Below, piece by piece: positions 18,167-28,470 of a DNA stretch of 64,000 nt. The notes below the pieces were generated by a model that saw only the letters and a list, made by a program, of their open reading frames with translations, made no database searches and was not told where the DNA came from. A program made the position numbers and the translations under genes. The DNA comes from an unicellular cyanobacterium SU3 (lineage in GTDB: Bacteria > Cyanobacteriota > Cyanobacteriia > Cyanobacteriales > Microcystaceae). The DNA lies in contig NETF01000051.1 of assembly GCA_002172675.1 (NCBI GenBank), forward strand, positions 62,001 through 126,000, read 5' to 3'. Every line of letters begins with the position of its first letter. Position 1 is the stretch's first letter.

Positions 18167-19153
18167 CTATATATTAACATTACCCCTAGAAAAGATTTGA
18201 CTAACTACTTCTTCAATGGGGGGTTCGGTGACATTGAGATCATTAACTTCTAATTGAGCTAGAATTTTAGCTATCGTTTCCGTTAGGTTTTCTTGTTTAA
18301 CTAAAAATCTAACTTCTTGACCTTTTACTGTTTCAACTTGCCCATAATCAGCGAGTTTATCTGCTGATAAAGGATAAGACAATTCAACGTTCACCTCTTT
18401 ATACGGGGTAAATTTTTCTACTAATTCCTCTAAATTACCATCATAGATTAATTGTCCTTCGTGAATCAATAAAACCCTTTCACATAATGCAGTAATATCA
18501 GCCATATAATGACTGGTTAATAAAATAGTTGCTTCATATCTTTGGTTATATTCTTTTAAAAAAGAACGAATTGAAGCTTGAGAATTAACATCTAATCCTA
18601 ATGTGGGTTCATCTAAAAATAAAACTTGAGGATGATGTAATAAAGCAGCTAATAATTCTGCTTTCATTCTCTGTCCTAAAGATAGTTTACGAACCGGTTG
18701 GGTTAATTCATCTTTAATGGATAACATTTCTGCTAATTCTTGTAGTCTTTGGTAAAAAATATTATCAGGAATTTCATAAACAGCAGCATTAATTTTTAGA
18801 GAATCTAAAGCAGGTAAATCCCATAATAATTGCTGTTTTTGTCCCATGATTAAGCTCATCTGTTTTAAGAACTTAGGATGACGTTTAAAAGGAATATGTC
18901 CCACTATTTTAACTTCACCTGTTGATGGATGAATTAACCCAGTTAACATTTTCAATGTGGTTGTTTTTCCTGCACCATTTGCTCCTAAAAAACCAACTAT
19001 TTCACCAGAGTTAATAGTAAATGATACATCTTTAACAGCAATAATATCTCTATAATTTCTCTTGAAAAAATGCTTAATTGTTCCTTGTAATCCAGGTTTT
19101 TTGGACGAAACTTTATAGATTTTACTAAGATTATGAACATCAATAACAGACAT
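18167..19153 (-). CDS. ABC-2 type transporter ATP-binding protein
   Basis: This is an ABC ATPase with Walker A GANGAGKTT, signature KLSLGQRMKAELL, Walker B VLFLDEPTLGLD and switch HLTS-like LLTSHYMAD. The C-terminal extension of about 90 residues is typical of ABC-2 exporters. No membrane partner is encoded next to it, so the permease must lie elsewhere. The substrate is unknown. It ends 112 bases before the aminopeptidase start. Confidence 0.92.
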   Translation of the reverse strand: MSVIDVHNLSKIYKVSSKKPGLQGTIKHFFKRNYRDIIAVKDVSFTINSGEIVGFLGANGAGKTTTLKMLTGLIHPSTGEVKIVGHIPFKRHPKFLKQMSLIMGQKQQLLWDLPALDSLKINAAVYEIPDNIFYQRLQELAEMLSIKDELTQPVRKLSLGQRMKAELLAALLHHPQVLFLDEPTLGLDVNSQASIRSFLKEYNQRYEATILLTSHYMADITALCERVLLIHEGQLIYDGNLEELVEKFTPYKEVNVELSYPLSADKLADYGQVETVKGQEVRFLVKQENLTETIAKILAQLEVNDLNVTEPPIEEVVSQIFSRGNVNI

Positions 19154-19370
19154 AATAAATTTCTTTTAGTTATTAGGCGCGATTTAAAGTATAAAACAAT
19201 AATTCATAAAATACTAATTCATAGTCTAAATAATTAATATTTTTACCTTCTACTGTCAATTTTTTTTAGTATAAGTATCAGGAGTTTTGGAAATAACTAC
19301 AGGGGTATCTTATAATTATTTTGAAGAAATCAGAACCTCTTATTTTGACTAAAAATTAATAGTAATTTAC

Positions 19371-20357
19371 TTAGACATAACCATTATTATTAAACCAGTC
19401 AATGGCATCTTTTAAAGCCGTTTCAATAGGAGAAGAAGGTAAACCTAATTGATTAATGGCTTTAGATGGATCATAATACATTGGTTGTTTAGACATTTTA
19501 ACCCCATCAATAGGAATAGATGGATTTCTACCCAAAGAAGAGAGTAAAGTTTCTTCTATCCAAGCCACAGTTAATGGTATCCAAAGGGGTAAGGTTTGTT
19601 GGGGGGCTTTTAACCCTGTTAGGAGGGATAATTGTTCTAATAGGGCTTTTAAACTTAGGTTTTTGTTGCCTAAAATATAACGTTCCCCGATCTTCCCTTT
19701 TTCTAATGCTAACAGATGACCTTGCGCTACGTCTCGCACATCAATAATATTTAACCCAGTGTTGACATAAGCGGGCATTTGACGACGTAAAAACCGTAAT
19801 ATAATGTCGCCGGTGGGGGTGGGTTTAATATCTAATGGTCCGATGGGGGTACTAGGATTAACGATAACAATATCTTGTCCATTAGTGATAGCTTTTTTTG
19901 CTTCTTGTTCAGCCCAATATTTTGATTTTTTGTAATGTCCCACCAATTCATTAACAGGACTTTGATGGTTTTCATTAACCATTTCTCCTGATTTTCCTAC
20001 GCCGATCGCAGCAACGGAACTGGTGTAAATAATGCGTTCAATATTAGCTTGTTTAGCTGCGTTTAAAATGGAACGGGTTCCTAACACATTGCTTTCATAT
20101 AATTTATCTTTATCAGCTTGATATAAAGAGTAATGGGCTGCTACATGAAATAAAACATGACATCCTCTTATTTTCTCAGCTAAGTTGATATCATTGAGAT
20201 CCCCTTTGACTATCTCAATATCTAAGTTTTTGAGGTTATCTAAATTACTTTGGGGACGAACTAAAGCCCGCACTTCGTAGCCTTCTTTTAATAAGAGTCT
20301 AACTAAGTTGGCACCGATAAATCCGGTTCCTCCTGTAACAAATGCTTTAATTGTCAT
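19371..20357 (-). CDS. hpnA: NAD-dependent epimerase/dehydratase, HpnA-like
   Basis: This is an extended short-chain dehydrogenase with the nucleotide-binding FVTGGTGFIGANLVRLLL, the TSSVAAIG catalytic-serine strand and the YKKSK (YxxxK) motif. Length (328 residues) and sequence resemble the hopanoid-associated sugar epimerases (HpnA), which act near hopanoid side-chain assembly. No other hopanoid gene is in the window, so the symbol rests on similarity of pattern only. A generic nucleoside-diphosphate-sugar or dihydroflavonol-type reductase remains possible. Confidence 0.75.
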   Translation of the reverse strand: MTIKAFVTGGTGFIGANLVRLLLKEGYEVRALVRPQSNLDNLKNLDIEIVKGDLNDINLAEKIRGCHVLFHVAAHYSLYQADKDKLYESNVLGTRSILNAAKQANIERIIYTSSVAAIGVGKSGEMVNENHQSPVNELVGHYKKSKYWAEQEAKKAITNGQDIVIVNPSTPIGPLDIKPTPTGDIILRFLRRQMPAYVNTGLNIIDVRDVAQGHLLALEKGKIGERYILGNKNLSLKALLEQLSLLTGLKAPQQTLPLWIPLTVAWIEETLLSSLGRNPSIPIDGVKMSKQPMYYDPSKAINQLGLPSSPIETALKDAIDWFNNNGYV

Positions 20358-20406
20358 AATTTATTTTTTGATTACATCTTGGTCGAAAATATAGATAATT
20401 TTAGCA

Positions 20407-20757
20407 TTATTTTCTTGAAATATCTTCTATGACTTGAGAAATATCTATTTTAAGCTGTGGAATATTGTTGGTGATAACTTTCCAGACAACTTTCTCATCA
20501 ATTGCCCAATATTCATGAACTAATTTGTCTCCCATTCCTGCTATTGATTTCCAGGGAACGTGAGGATAATCTTCTCTGACATCACTCGGAATATTTTTAA
20601 TTGCCTCTCCAATAATCACTAAACTTTGAATAATAGCTAAAAAGTTGACTGAATTATCTTTAAAGCTTTCAAAACTTTATTTATGAGTCAATGATTGAAT
20701 TTGATCGATTGCCATTAGTATGTCATTAAGATATTCAGTCAATTCTCTGCTTGTCAT
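20407..20757 (-). pseudogene. HepT-like HEPN toxin, interrupted by TAA and missing its catalytic Arg
   Basis: From the ATG at 20757 the frame encodes a full-size HepT (DUF86) protein of about 116 residues, but codon 27 is TAA (bases 20677-20679, after LTHK). Downstream the same frame continues without a gap through IIGEAIKNIP to the RNase site region, which reads AGMGDKLVHEY. In HepT proteins the RX4-6HXY arginine sits where a glycine (GGA) is found here. So the toxin is both truncated and probably catalytically dead. The start overlaps the MntA-like stop by ATGA, the standard arrangement of this operon. Confidence 0.8.
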
Positions 20758-21041
20758 ATATAAGATACTTCTGATAAGATCCTTTTTCTTCTTTGTCCTT
20801 TGAGTCCATTTTTAGTAAAAATATGAACAGTGATTTTTAATTTTTCCGTTAACCAATTTTCTAATTCAACTAAATCTAGTAAACTAGGGGCTTCAATATA
20901 ATCAATCAAGATGTTTAATTCTTGATTATTGTTATAATTTTCAACTAATCCAAAAATGCCTAATTGATGGATGTTGTATTTTTCTAAAAGTATGGGTTTA
21001 TACACTTCAAGTTTACTTTTTAGTTTTTCTAACACAGTCAT
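20754..21041 (-). CDS. MntA-like nucleotidyltransferase antitoxin, catalytic residues lost
   Basis: The fold and surroundings are those of MntA antitoxins, which AMPylate HepT. However, the minimal nucleotidyltransferase motif GSX10DXD is degenerate: the region reads GLVENYNNNQELNILID, with Leu for the Ser and Glu/Asn for the two Asp residues. The later third-Asp position also reads VHIF rather than VDIV-like. It still has an open frame of 95 residues. It pairs with the broken HepT gene downstream and is best read as a decaying module. Confidence 0.75.
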   Translation of the reverse strand: MTVLEKLKSKLEVYKPILLEKYNIHQLGIFGLVENYNNNQELNILIDYIEAPSLLDLVELENWLTEKLKITVHIFTKNGLKGQRRKRILSEVSYI

Positions 21042-21093
21042 AATTTTTGTTAATTAAATCAATGTTCCTAGTTTCATTTTAAGCAACTATTCT

Positions 21094-21228
21094 AAAGCTG
21101 GTGCCAACTGGGTAGATCAAGAAGTGGTCATTGACGGTAACTTAGTCACCAGTCGTAATCCCCATGATCTCCCTGCTTTTATTAATGCAGCGATCGCTCT
21201 ATTCTCTCGCTTCATAGCAACTGCTTAG
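21094..21228 (+). pseudogene. C-terminal fragment of a DJ-1/PfpI-family protein
   Basis: Plus-strand frame 21094-21228 encodes 45 residues beginning KAGANWVDQEVVIDGNLV, followed by TSRNPHDLPAFINAAIAL and a stop. This is the characteristic C-terminus of PfpI/DJ-1 family class I glutamine amidotransferase-like proteases. The catalytic Cys-containing part is absent, and no start or ribosome site precedes it. It is a relic left between the MntA gene and the CheB-CheR giant. Confidence 0.8.
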
Positions 21229-21269
21229 GTCATTAATTTGGAGAAGTTCGAAGAATAATTATTAATTAA

Positions 21270-24200
21270 TTAAGACCATTTTTCTAACAAATTCCTTAAG
21301 TTTTCTATAATAACAGGTTTACTCAAATAGTCATCCATGCCAGCGTCTAAACACTTCTGGCGATCGCCTTCCATAGCATGAGCAGTTATCCCAATGACCA
21401 CAGTACGCTTGTCTTCCCCTTCTCGCTGACGAAAACGCTTTATCGCCTCGTAACCGTCTAATATGGGCATCTGACAATCTAAAAAGACAAGATCATAGTC
21501 TTGTTCTTGGGTTTGCTTGAGGAATTCTTGACCATTACTCACCCAGTCAGCCTCATAACCCAATGTCTCCAACAACATCAACATTAGAATGCGATTATCT
21601 TCATAATCTTCGACCAGTAAAATTCTCAAAGGTGTTGCTGTAGTGGCTGCTTGTTCTGGTTTGGGATCGTTGGTTTCCCCTATGTAAGTAAGTTGGGTAT
21701 CATCTCTTAGAGCAAAGGGAATTTTGAGCCAAAAGGTAGAACCTTCCCCCACCGTACTATCTAAACCAATTTCTCCGTTCATACTTTGAACGATACGGCG
21801 ACAAATAGTTAACCCCAACCCTGTGCCACCAAATTGACGGGTTGTAGAAGTGTCGGCCTGTATAAAAGGCTGAAACAAACTGTCTTGTTTGGCCGGGTCA
21901 ATACCGATGCCAGTATCTTGTACGGTAAAGTATAACGTCACAGGAGAAGACTGGGAGACCGAGTCACTAGCAAGGGCTGCCGTCACTGTCACCTGACCGG
22001 AGGAAGTGAACTTAATGGCGTTACTAATGAGGTTACTGAACACTTGCTGCAAGCGAAAGTCATCCCCCATCAGGACATCGGGAACCTCTGAAGCGATGGT
22101 AAACGTGAGGTCAATTTCTTTACTTTGTGCTTGTGGAGTAAAGGTGTCAGAAAGCCCTTGGAATATCTCATTAAGGTGAAAGGGACGATGCTCAAGCTCA
22201 AGGGTGCGGGATTCTAGCTTTGATAGGGATAAAATATCATTAATGAGATTTAACAAGTGATTGCTATTGTTATTCAGGGTTTGCAGCAATTTTTTTTGTT
22301 CAGTATCGAGGCTTGTTCCTTGGAGTAGTTGGCCCACCAACATAATGGAGTTGATGGGGGTACGAATTTCATGGCTCATATTAGCCAAAAACTCGCTTTT
22401 CGCTTGATTGGCCGAGTCAGCGACTTGCGCGACGGTAATGGCTTCTTCGAGGGCTTGGTTACGGCGTACCAGTTCTTGTTCGATGCGTTTGCGCTCGGTA
22501 ATATCCATAACAGTGCCATAAAATTTGAGAACCTTCCCATCTTGATTGCGAATCACTTGACCGATGATATTGAGACTATGAACCTTGTCGTCAGACTTGT
22601 TAAGCTCTGTATCTAGGCTGAAGGGAATACCATCAGAAAGTAATAGTTGAAAAGCATTTTGCAGTGCCTTACGGTCTCCGGGAGGATGATATTGTAGGAT
22701 ATCTTCTAAACTGGGGGCCGACTGTTGGGGATCAATTTGGTAAATCTGATAGAATTCTTGTGACCAGTCTGGTATGGCCGTGGCCAGGGTCAAATTTTCA
22801 TCGTATTTCAGTTCCCAATTGCCCACTCTAGCTAACTTTTGGGCTTCTTCTAATCGAGTCTGACTATTGCGTAGGGCTTCTTCAGCTTGTACCCGTTCGG
22901 TAATTTCAACGATAACGGCCCCAACACCCCGACCATCACTAACAAAATCAACAGGATAATAACTGGCTATCCAACAACGTTCTCTGTCTGAGGTGGCAGG
23001 CATTTTCCCTCTAACTTCAATGTTGCAAATGGCTTCCCCGGTTTCGATTACCTCTCGCAGTAACCCTTCTATATACTCAGCTAACTGAGGAGCAGCAATT
23101 TCTTGTAGGGTTTTACCGAGATGTTCCTGCATCGAAACCCCATTTATTTGAGCTAAAGCAGGATTAACGCGAATATATCTTAATTTCTCGTCAAATAAAC
23201 AAAGGCCAGCTGGACTGGCTTCGTAGAGATTTTCGAGGATTTTGTTAGCCTGTTCTAAATGTTGCTGGACTTGCTTTAGCTCATTGACTTGAACGAAGGT
23301 AATAACAATACCGTTATTGTTTTTGTTGTCTTGTAGATAGGGATGAACCCTCATTAATACGTGGTCATTTGAGGGTAATATCTTCACCTCTTGTTCATAG
23401 GGTTCTTCGCTTTGTGACACTTGCTGCACAATATCCATCAAGTTGGGGCAGTCGAGGCTATTGGTTAAGTCTGTCAAGGGACGGCCTAAGTCGGAAGATT
23501 TAATATTGACGGCCCGAGTCGCTGCTGGGGTGAACTTGCGAATATTAAATTTTTGGTCAAGGAAAATAACCCCGATGTCTGTACTACGCAGTAAATTGTC
23601 AATGTCGTTGTTAAGCTGAGTTAATTCTTGAATTTTGGATTGATATTCTGAATTAACGGTGTAAAGTTCTTCATTGACTGATTGTAGTTCTTCGTTGGTG
23701 CTTTGTAACTCTTCATTGGAGGCCAGGAGTTCTTCGTTGGTGGCCTGTTGTTCTTCGTTGGCGGTTTCAAGTTCTTCGATGGTAACTTGTAAATTTTCAC
23801 GGGTTTGTTGCAGTTCATATTCCAATTCAGTAATCTGTTGAGCTGCTTCTTCTCCCACATCAAACCGTAAGGCCGGGACTGAGGGAGTAACGTCTGTTTC
23901 AATTTCAAAGACGACGATGATTTGACCGTTATCGCTATTACTTTCATCTGGGGACACCCTTAACGTAACGCTGAGTTCTTCCCCCTCTCGTTCGACTTTG
24001 ATTCCCGTATATAATACCATCTCTTCTTTGCGGCGACGGGTTCGATGCAAGGCGGTGCTTAAGGGAAGTTTTAAGGATGAATGAACTTGATCGACAACGT
24101 CGGTACTCATTTCGCCAACGGGATGATCCAATAGTCGCGCAGAGTTATGAAAAATCCGCAATAGTTCGTTATCACGACCGACTAACAATGCAGTTAGTTT

Positions 24201-25766
24201 GCGGTCTACTAAACACAACTGGAATAATTGCCCCAAGATACGGTCTAGTTGCTGCTGTCGGGTTTTACTACGGACAGATGATTTAAACGGGGGGGCAACC
24301 GCTTGTCGACTCATGGGAAGAGAGGCCATTGAGGTGTCTCTTCGTTTCCTAAAAATTTTCCACTTGGCACTGATGGGGGTAAATTCTTCTGCTAAACTTC
24401 CTAAGGTTTCTGAACCCCCTAAAAAGAGGATACCGTGAGTTCCTAGGGCAAAATGCAGCAGTCGTAACACCTGATATTGCAGTTGAGGCTGCATATAAAT
24501 AAGAACGTTACGACAACTCACTAAGTTCATTTTCGAGAACCCTGCATTTTTGGTGAGGTCATGAGGGGCAATGATCAGCATTTCTCGCAGCGATCGCTTA
24601 ACCCGATAGTTGTTTCCCTGATAATCGAAGTAACGCTCTAAGCGTTCGGGAGAAACATCATTGGCAATATTTTCGGGATAAACCCCTTCTGCTGCCACTT
24701 CTAAGGCATTGGTATCGAGGTCGGTGGCAAAAATCTTGACATGAATGTTTTTGTCAGTTGTTTGTAACAATTCATCGACGACAATGGCCATCGAATAGGC
24801 TTCTTCTCCTGTGGCACAAGCACAGACCCAGATACGCAGTTGTTGCTCAGATTGTAAGGCGGCTATTTGATTGGTTAATACTTTTTCTTTGAGGAAGTCC
24901 CAAGCTTCGCGATCTCGGAAAAAGCAGGTTGCCCCAATTAATAAGTCTTGTCTTAGGCTTTTTTGTTCTTGTTCGGACTCTTCTAAGCGTTTAATGTATT
25001 CTTTAATATTAGCTTGGCGAGTTAGGGCGCAACGATGATGAATACGACGACTGAGGGTACTCACTTTATAGTGAGAAAAGTCAATTTCTTCTTTTTCTGC
25101 AAGAACCTCTAAAATTTGTTGCAGTTGGTCAGGATCAATAATATTTGCATCTTGGTGGCTGGAGGTGGGAAAGTTATCAGAGAAGCGAATCAGTTCATAA
25201 ACGGTTTGGGCGAGATCCTGGGGGGAAAGAATTTCATCAACTAAGCCGGAAGGGATGGCCCCGGAGGGCATACTGGTAAACTGCGCTGTCTCAGGGGACT
25301 GCACTAAAGCAATACCCCCGGCACGGCTTACCTCTTGTAGTCCTTCCGTGCCGTCGTTGCCTGTTCCTGAGAGCAAAATAGCAATCATTCGCTCCCCCCA
25401 ACCCTTGACTAACGATTGGAAGAAACGATCAATAACATTAGGAGGAGAATTGGGCGGTTCTTCTAATAAGCGAAGTCGTCGGTCTTCGAGGATCAGGGTT
25501 CTGCGAGGGGGTAGCACATAGACTTTTGCCGGTTCGAGTAGGGTTTGATCTTGGACTTGTTCGACGGGTAAGGTGGTTTGCCGTTGTAAAATCTCTGTCA
25601 TCATGCTGGGATGATTGGGGGACAAGTGCTGTACCACCACAAAAGCCCCATTGGGATTATCGGGCAAACTATCAAAAAAAGATTCTAATGCCTGTACCCC
25701 ACCGGCTGAGGCACCAATACCAATAATAAAAAACTTTTCGCTCTCAGATTTTGTTGATGATGACAT
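21270..25766 (-). CDS. CheB-CheR-PAS hybrid histidine kinase with receiver
   Basis: The 1498-residue protein starts with a CheB methylesterase domain that lacks the usual receiver: nucleophile [17 protein letters not shown], and [11 protein letters not shown] CheR methyltransferase follows (about 215-480; [13 protein letters not shown] and [10 protein letters not shown]). Then come a long heptad-repeat coiled coil ([11 protein letters not shown] type), a PAS_10-type PAS, two further PAS domains, HisKA ([12 protein letters not shown]), a HATPase and a C-terminal receiver (VFLDCQMP). It probably senses a cytoplasmic cue and phosphorylates its own receiver. Whether it modifies chemoreceptors is unknown, and none is encoded here. 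Confidence 0.92.
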   Translation of the reverse strand: MSSSTKSESEKFFIIGIGASAGGVQALESFFDSLPDNPNGAFVVVQHLSPNHPSMMTEILQRQTTLPVEQVQDQTLLEPAKVYVLPPRRTLILEDRRLRLLEEPPNSPPNVIDRFFQSLVKGWGERMIAILLSGTGNDGTEGLQEVSRAGGIALVQSPETAQFTSMPSGAIPSGLVDEILSPQDLAQTVYELIRFSDNFPTSSHQDANIIDPDQLQQILEVLAEKEEIDFSHYKVSTLSRRIHHRCALTRQANIKEYIKRLEESEQEQKSLRQDLLIGATCFFRDREAWDFLKEKVLTNQIAALQSEQQLRIWVCACATGEEAYSMAIVVDELLQTTDKNIHVKIFATDLDTNALEVAAEGVYPENIANDVSPERLERYFDYQGNNYRVKRSLREMLIIAPHDLTKNAGFSKMNLVSCRNVLIYMQPQLQYQVLRLLHFALGTHGILFLGGSETLGSLAEEFTPISAKWKIFRKRRDTSMASLPMSRQAVAPPFKSSVRSKTRQQQLDRILGQLFQLCLVDRKLTALLVGRDNELLRIFHNSARLLDHPVGEMSTDVVDQVHSSLKLPLSTALHRTRRRKEEMVLYTGIKVEREGEELSVTLRVSPDESNSDNGQIIVVFEIETDVTPSVPALRFDVGEEAAQQITELEYELQQTRENLQVTIEELETANEEQQATNEELLASNEELQSTNEELQSVNEELYTVNSEYQSKIQELTQLNNDIDNLLRSTDIGVIFLDQKFNIRKFTPAATRAVNIKSSDLGRPLTDLTNSLDCPNLMDIVQQVSQSEEPYEQEVKILPSNDHVLMRVHPYLQDNKNNNGIVITFVQVNELKQVQQHLEQANKILENLYEASPAGLCLFDEKLRYIRVNPALAQINGVSMQEHLGKTLQEIAAPQLAEYIEGLLREVIETGEAICNIEVRGKMPATSDRERCWIASYYPVDFVSDGRGVGAVIVEITERVQAEEALRNSQTRLEEAQKLARVGNWELKYDENLTLATAIPDWSQEFYQIYQIDPQQSAPSLEDILQYHPPGDRKALQNAFQLLLSDGIPFSLDTELNKSDDKVHSLNIIGQVIRNQDGKVLKFYGTVMDITERKRIEQELVRRNQALEEAITVAQVADSANQAKSEFLANMSHEIRTPINSIMLVGQLLQGTSLDTEQKKLLQTLNNNSNHLLNLINDILSLSKLESRTLELEHRPFHLNEIFQGLSDTFTPQAQSKEIDLTFTIASEVPDVLMGDDFRLQQVFSNLISNAIKFTSSGQVTVTAALASDSVSQSSPVTLYFTVQDTGIGIDPAKQDSLFQPFIQADTSTTRQFGGTGLGLTICRRIVQSMNGEIGLDSTVGEGSTFWLKIPFALRDDTQLTYIGETNDPKPEQAATTATPLRILLVEDYEDNRILMLMLLETLGYEADWVSNGQEFLKQTQEQDYDLVFLDCQMPILDGYEAIKRFRQREGEDKRTVVIGITAHAMEGDRQKCLDAGMDDYLSKPVIIENLRNLLEKWS

Positions 25767-26529
25767 GGCAACATTTCATAGGTATTTTGAGCAGTTCTGT
25801 GTTAGGAATGATTACCCATTCTAGAAAATTTTAAAGACAAATGATAGTCTTTTTTGTCACTATTTTTTTTAGAGTAAGGGAATGTTCTATTGACTGACGA
25901 ATTGAAAAAGATTTCTCAGCTAATCAAGATTAATATATCTATTTTAGGTCTTCTCAAGTCGCTTATTCCCTGAAATTTTCTCATTTTGACTAAAATTTAA
26001 AAAATTTTAAAGACCTCACTACACCCACAAAGTCAGTTAAAGTGGACTATCTTTATCATTTATGCGATCAATTTTGTTATTCACACAACTGCATCCTTTT
26101 TTATGTCTATTTTTTTGCATTACAATAGCATTACATTTTTAAAAATATTGGGGTTTCTAGAAGTAAAAAGTCTTAAAATACTCTGACGTTTTACTTTAAA
26201 TCGATACTAAGCTGATTAGTCTTTATCTTGTTTCCTACTTTTTGAGCGATCGCCCCTTATCTGCAGGCCATCAAACGCAATAATGACTATCTTTTTATTT
26301 TTAAATACAAAATTTCCAACATACCCTAACACTATCCAATAATATACAAAAAAGTAGTATGGTCTGTCAAGCCCATTCTTTCGTTACTTAATGAAAACAT
26401 TTAGCAATAATTCTGTGGTAGTATTGAACCGTTTTAAGTTGATTTTGTATAAAACACTACTCTTTTTTAGTAAATTCTCTAAAAAATCTGATATTTAAAA
26501 TACAAATGTAAGACAAACAAAAAAATAAG
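25767..26529. other. Long AT-rich intergenic region
   Basis: No convincing gene is seen in these 763 bases between two minus-strand genes. A small hairpin with AAAGAC/GTCTTT arms (25833-25852) runs into a T tract. A 14-base string AAAATTTTAAAGAC occurs twice (25826 and 26001). One HIP1 site is at about 26248. The left part should contain the promoter of the CheB-CheR gene. Confidence 0.4.
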
Positions 26530-28437
26530 TTAAATCAATTTAATTCCTTCATTGACGGTTAATAGTGTACGCCTTTGTAACCCTTCTTTTTCGAGAATAG
26601 CATTAGCAGCCAATAATCCACTACTAACCGCTCTTTCCATTAAACCACAGGGAAAGGGCATTTTAACCCAGTCTCCGGCAAAGAATAAGTTATCAATTTC
26701 TGTAACAGTTTCGGGACGATTTTTATAACTATTTGGGGGATAACCGGAGAAGTTCTTTTGATTCACTAATTCTTTGTGCAATAAATTAGCTTGGGATAGT
26801 TTAGGAACAATTTTATATAATTCTTGTTCAAAGGTTTGTAATAAAATTTCTTGGGTAGGGAAGTCTTTTTCTTTGTAACAGTAAGCGTGTAATTCAACCA
26901 CGCTACCGCCTGTTTTTTTTGCCCATTCAATAAACTGGGTTTGAATACGATGATATAGGGTAATACTATCGGTGAGTTTGTAACCAGAAAGAGAAGTAAA
27001 ATTACTATATTGCCAATCAAAGTCTTGATCAAACCAAAACCTAGCAACTGCGAAAGGATCAGCAATGGCTAACTGTTCAATTTTTTCTGTCAAAACTGCA
27101 CTATTTTCTCCTTCTATTCTTGTCCATAAATCCTTTATTCCTGGTACATTGGTAGCCATAACATAATAATCTGCTTTTAGGGTTTCAAAGTTGTTATTGT
27201 TTAAAGCATTATTACTAATTAAATTAACAGAATTAGTATCTTTTTTGACAATTTTATAAGAAGATAAATCTTGTTTTGCTGGTCCTTTAACTACCTTTCC
27301 ATTTTTATCGTAAACTGCGCCATGACAAGGGCATAAGAATGTTCCATTTTCTTGTTTTTTTACCGTACAACCTTGATGAGTACAGCGTAAACTAACAGCT
27401 TCATTATCTCTTTCTAAAAATAAGCGATCGCCAGCACCATAATAAGTTTTCTTTTCATCACTTAAAATAGTATTTTTTTCTACTTTAAAAGGAATATTAA
27501 TGATTTCATTGCCTTGATTATAAGTAATCGATTCTATTTGATTATTTTTAAGGATAATGTTATTGATGTTTGCTTCTGTTATTACCTTACCTTGATAATT
27601 TTTAATCGCAGTAATCATAGGATTAACTAAACTGGTTCCCATATCATCTTTTGTGCCATTAAAAGCTAATCCTTCCGGGTTACCGAAGAAATAGAAATGA
27701 AAAAATTGTAATAATTCCCCTGCACTTAAAACATCAGGAGAGTTAAGTGTTGATCTCGCAAAAGGGAGAAAATATAAATCATAAAGTCCTTGGGGAAAAC
27801 CTATTTTTGACCAGTCAATAACCGAGAGATGATCTAAGCGTTGAAAACTATCAGGAATTTTGAAACTAGTAATCTCTTTAAAGACTTGCCAATGGGACGA
27901 CTTAGTAATATTAATGCCCCAGTTTAAACGGTTATCCGACCAAACAGCAAGATCCATAATATTCCACGGAAAAGCAGAATGACTCGGATAAAAGTTTTCA
28001 GGTTGATAATTATATTTATTGTTGGCAAATAAAACAGAATAAAACCCTAAAGAATTAAAATGATTTTCAATGTTTAATTCAGAAACAATTTTTTTAAGAT
28101 TATAATATTGAGGAAAAAAGCCATGAAACCCATGTTCCATTTGGAAACTATCGGAACCAATATTAATCGTCCAACTAGAAACTTTTCCCCCTAAATTAGA
28201 AGACTTTTCTAATAACGTTACCTCAAAACCACGACGACTTAATTCATAAGCGCAAGCCAAACCAGCCAACCCTGCACCAATAACAACAACCGATTTAGGA
28301 TTAGATAAAGTAAAGGGTAAACGTAAACTATCTTGTTGATAAAAAGAAGGGGATGGCTTTTTAAAACGAGAATAAGTTATTAAACTACCTAAACCACTAA
28401 CCCCAAAAAGTTTTAACAATGTACGACGAGAAACCAT
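26530..28437 (-). CDS. Tat-exported FAD oxidoreductase with embedded Rieske domain (CrtU/CruE-like)
   Basis: The N-terminus carries a twin-arginine signal (VSRRTLLKLFGVSGLGSLI). A dinucleotide-binding motif (VVVIGAGLAGLACAYELSRRG) and an amine-oxidase/phytoene-desaturase-type fold follow, including EHGFHGFFPQYYNLKKI. A Rieske [2Fe-2S] domain is inserted in the middle (about 300-395): CTHQGC and CPCHGA supply the two Cys and two His ligands. The FAD domain then resumes and ends with FFAGDW and GLMERAVSSGLLAA. The overall look is that of carotenoid desaturases/methylases of the CrtU/CruE group, but this identification is inference. Export by Tat would place it in thylakoid lumen or periplasm. 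Confidence 0.82.
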   Translation of the reverse strand: MVSRRTLLKLFGVSGLGSLITYSRFKKPSPSFYQQDSLRLPFTLSNPKSVVVIGAGLAGLACAYELSRRGFEVTLLEKSSNLGGKVSSWTINIGSDSFQMEHGFHGFFPQYYNLKKIVSELNIENHFNSLGFYSVLFANNKYNYQPENFYPSHSAFPWNIMDLAVWSDNRLNWGINITKSSHWQVFKEITSFKIPDSFQRLDHLSVIDWSKIGFPQGLYDLYFLPFARSTLNSPDVLSAGELLQFFHFYFFGNPEGLAFNGTKDDMGTSLVNPMITAIKNYQGKVITEANINNIILKNNQIESITYNQGNEIINIPFKVEKNTILSDEKKTYYGAGDRLFLERDNEAVSLRCTHQGCTVKKQENGTFLCPCHGAVYDKNGKVVKGPAKQDLSSYKIVKKDTNSVNLISNNALNNNNFETLKADYYVMATNVPGIKDLWTRIEGENSAVLTEKIEQLAIADPFAVARFWFDQDFDWQYSNFTSLSGYKLTDSITLYHRIQTQFIEWAKKTGGSVVELHAYCYKEKDFPTQEILLQTFEQELYKIVPKLSQANLLHKELVNQKNFSGYPPNSYKNRPETVTEIDNLFFAGDWVKMPFPCGLMERAVSSGLLAANAILEKEGLQRRTLLTVNEGIKLI

Positions 28438-28470
28438 AAATAACTTAGAAATAACTGATAATTAAACTAA

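Noticed and set aside
23621-23947. 108-residue frame with PTKNYK-like repeats
   Set aside because: It is a frame-shifted reading of the coiled-coil heptads of the CheB-CheR kinase.
25833-25855. Small hairpin followed by a T tract as a terminator
   Set aside because: No plus-strand gene ends before it; it lies upstream of a minus-strand gene start.
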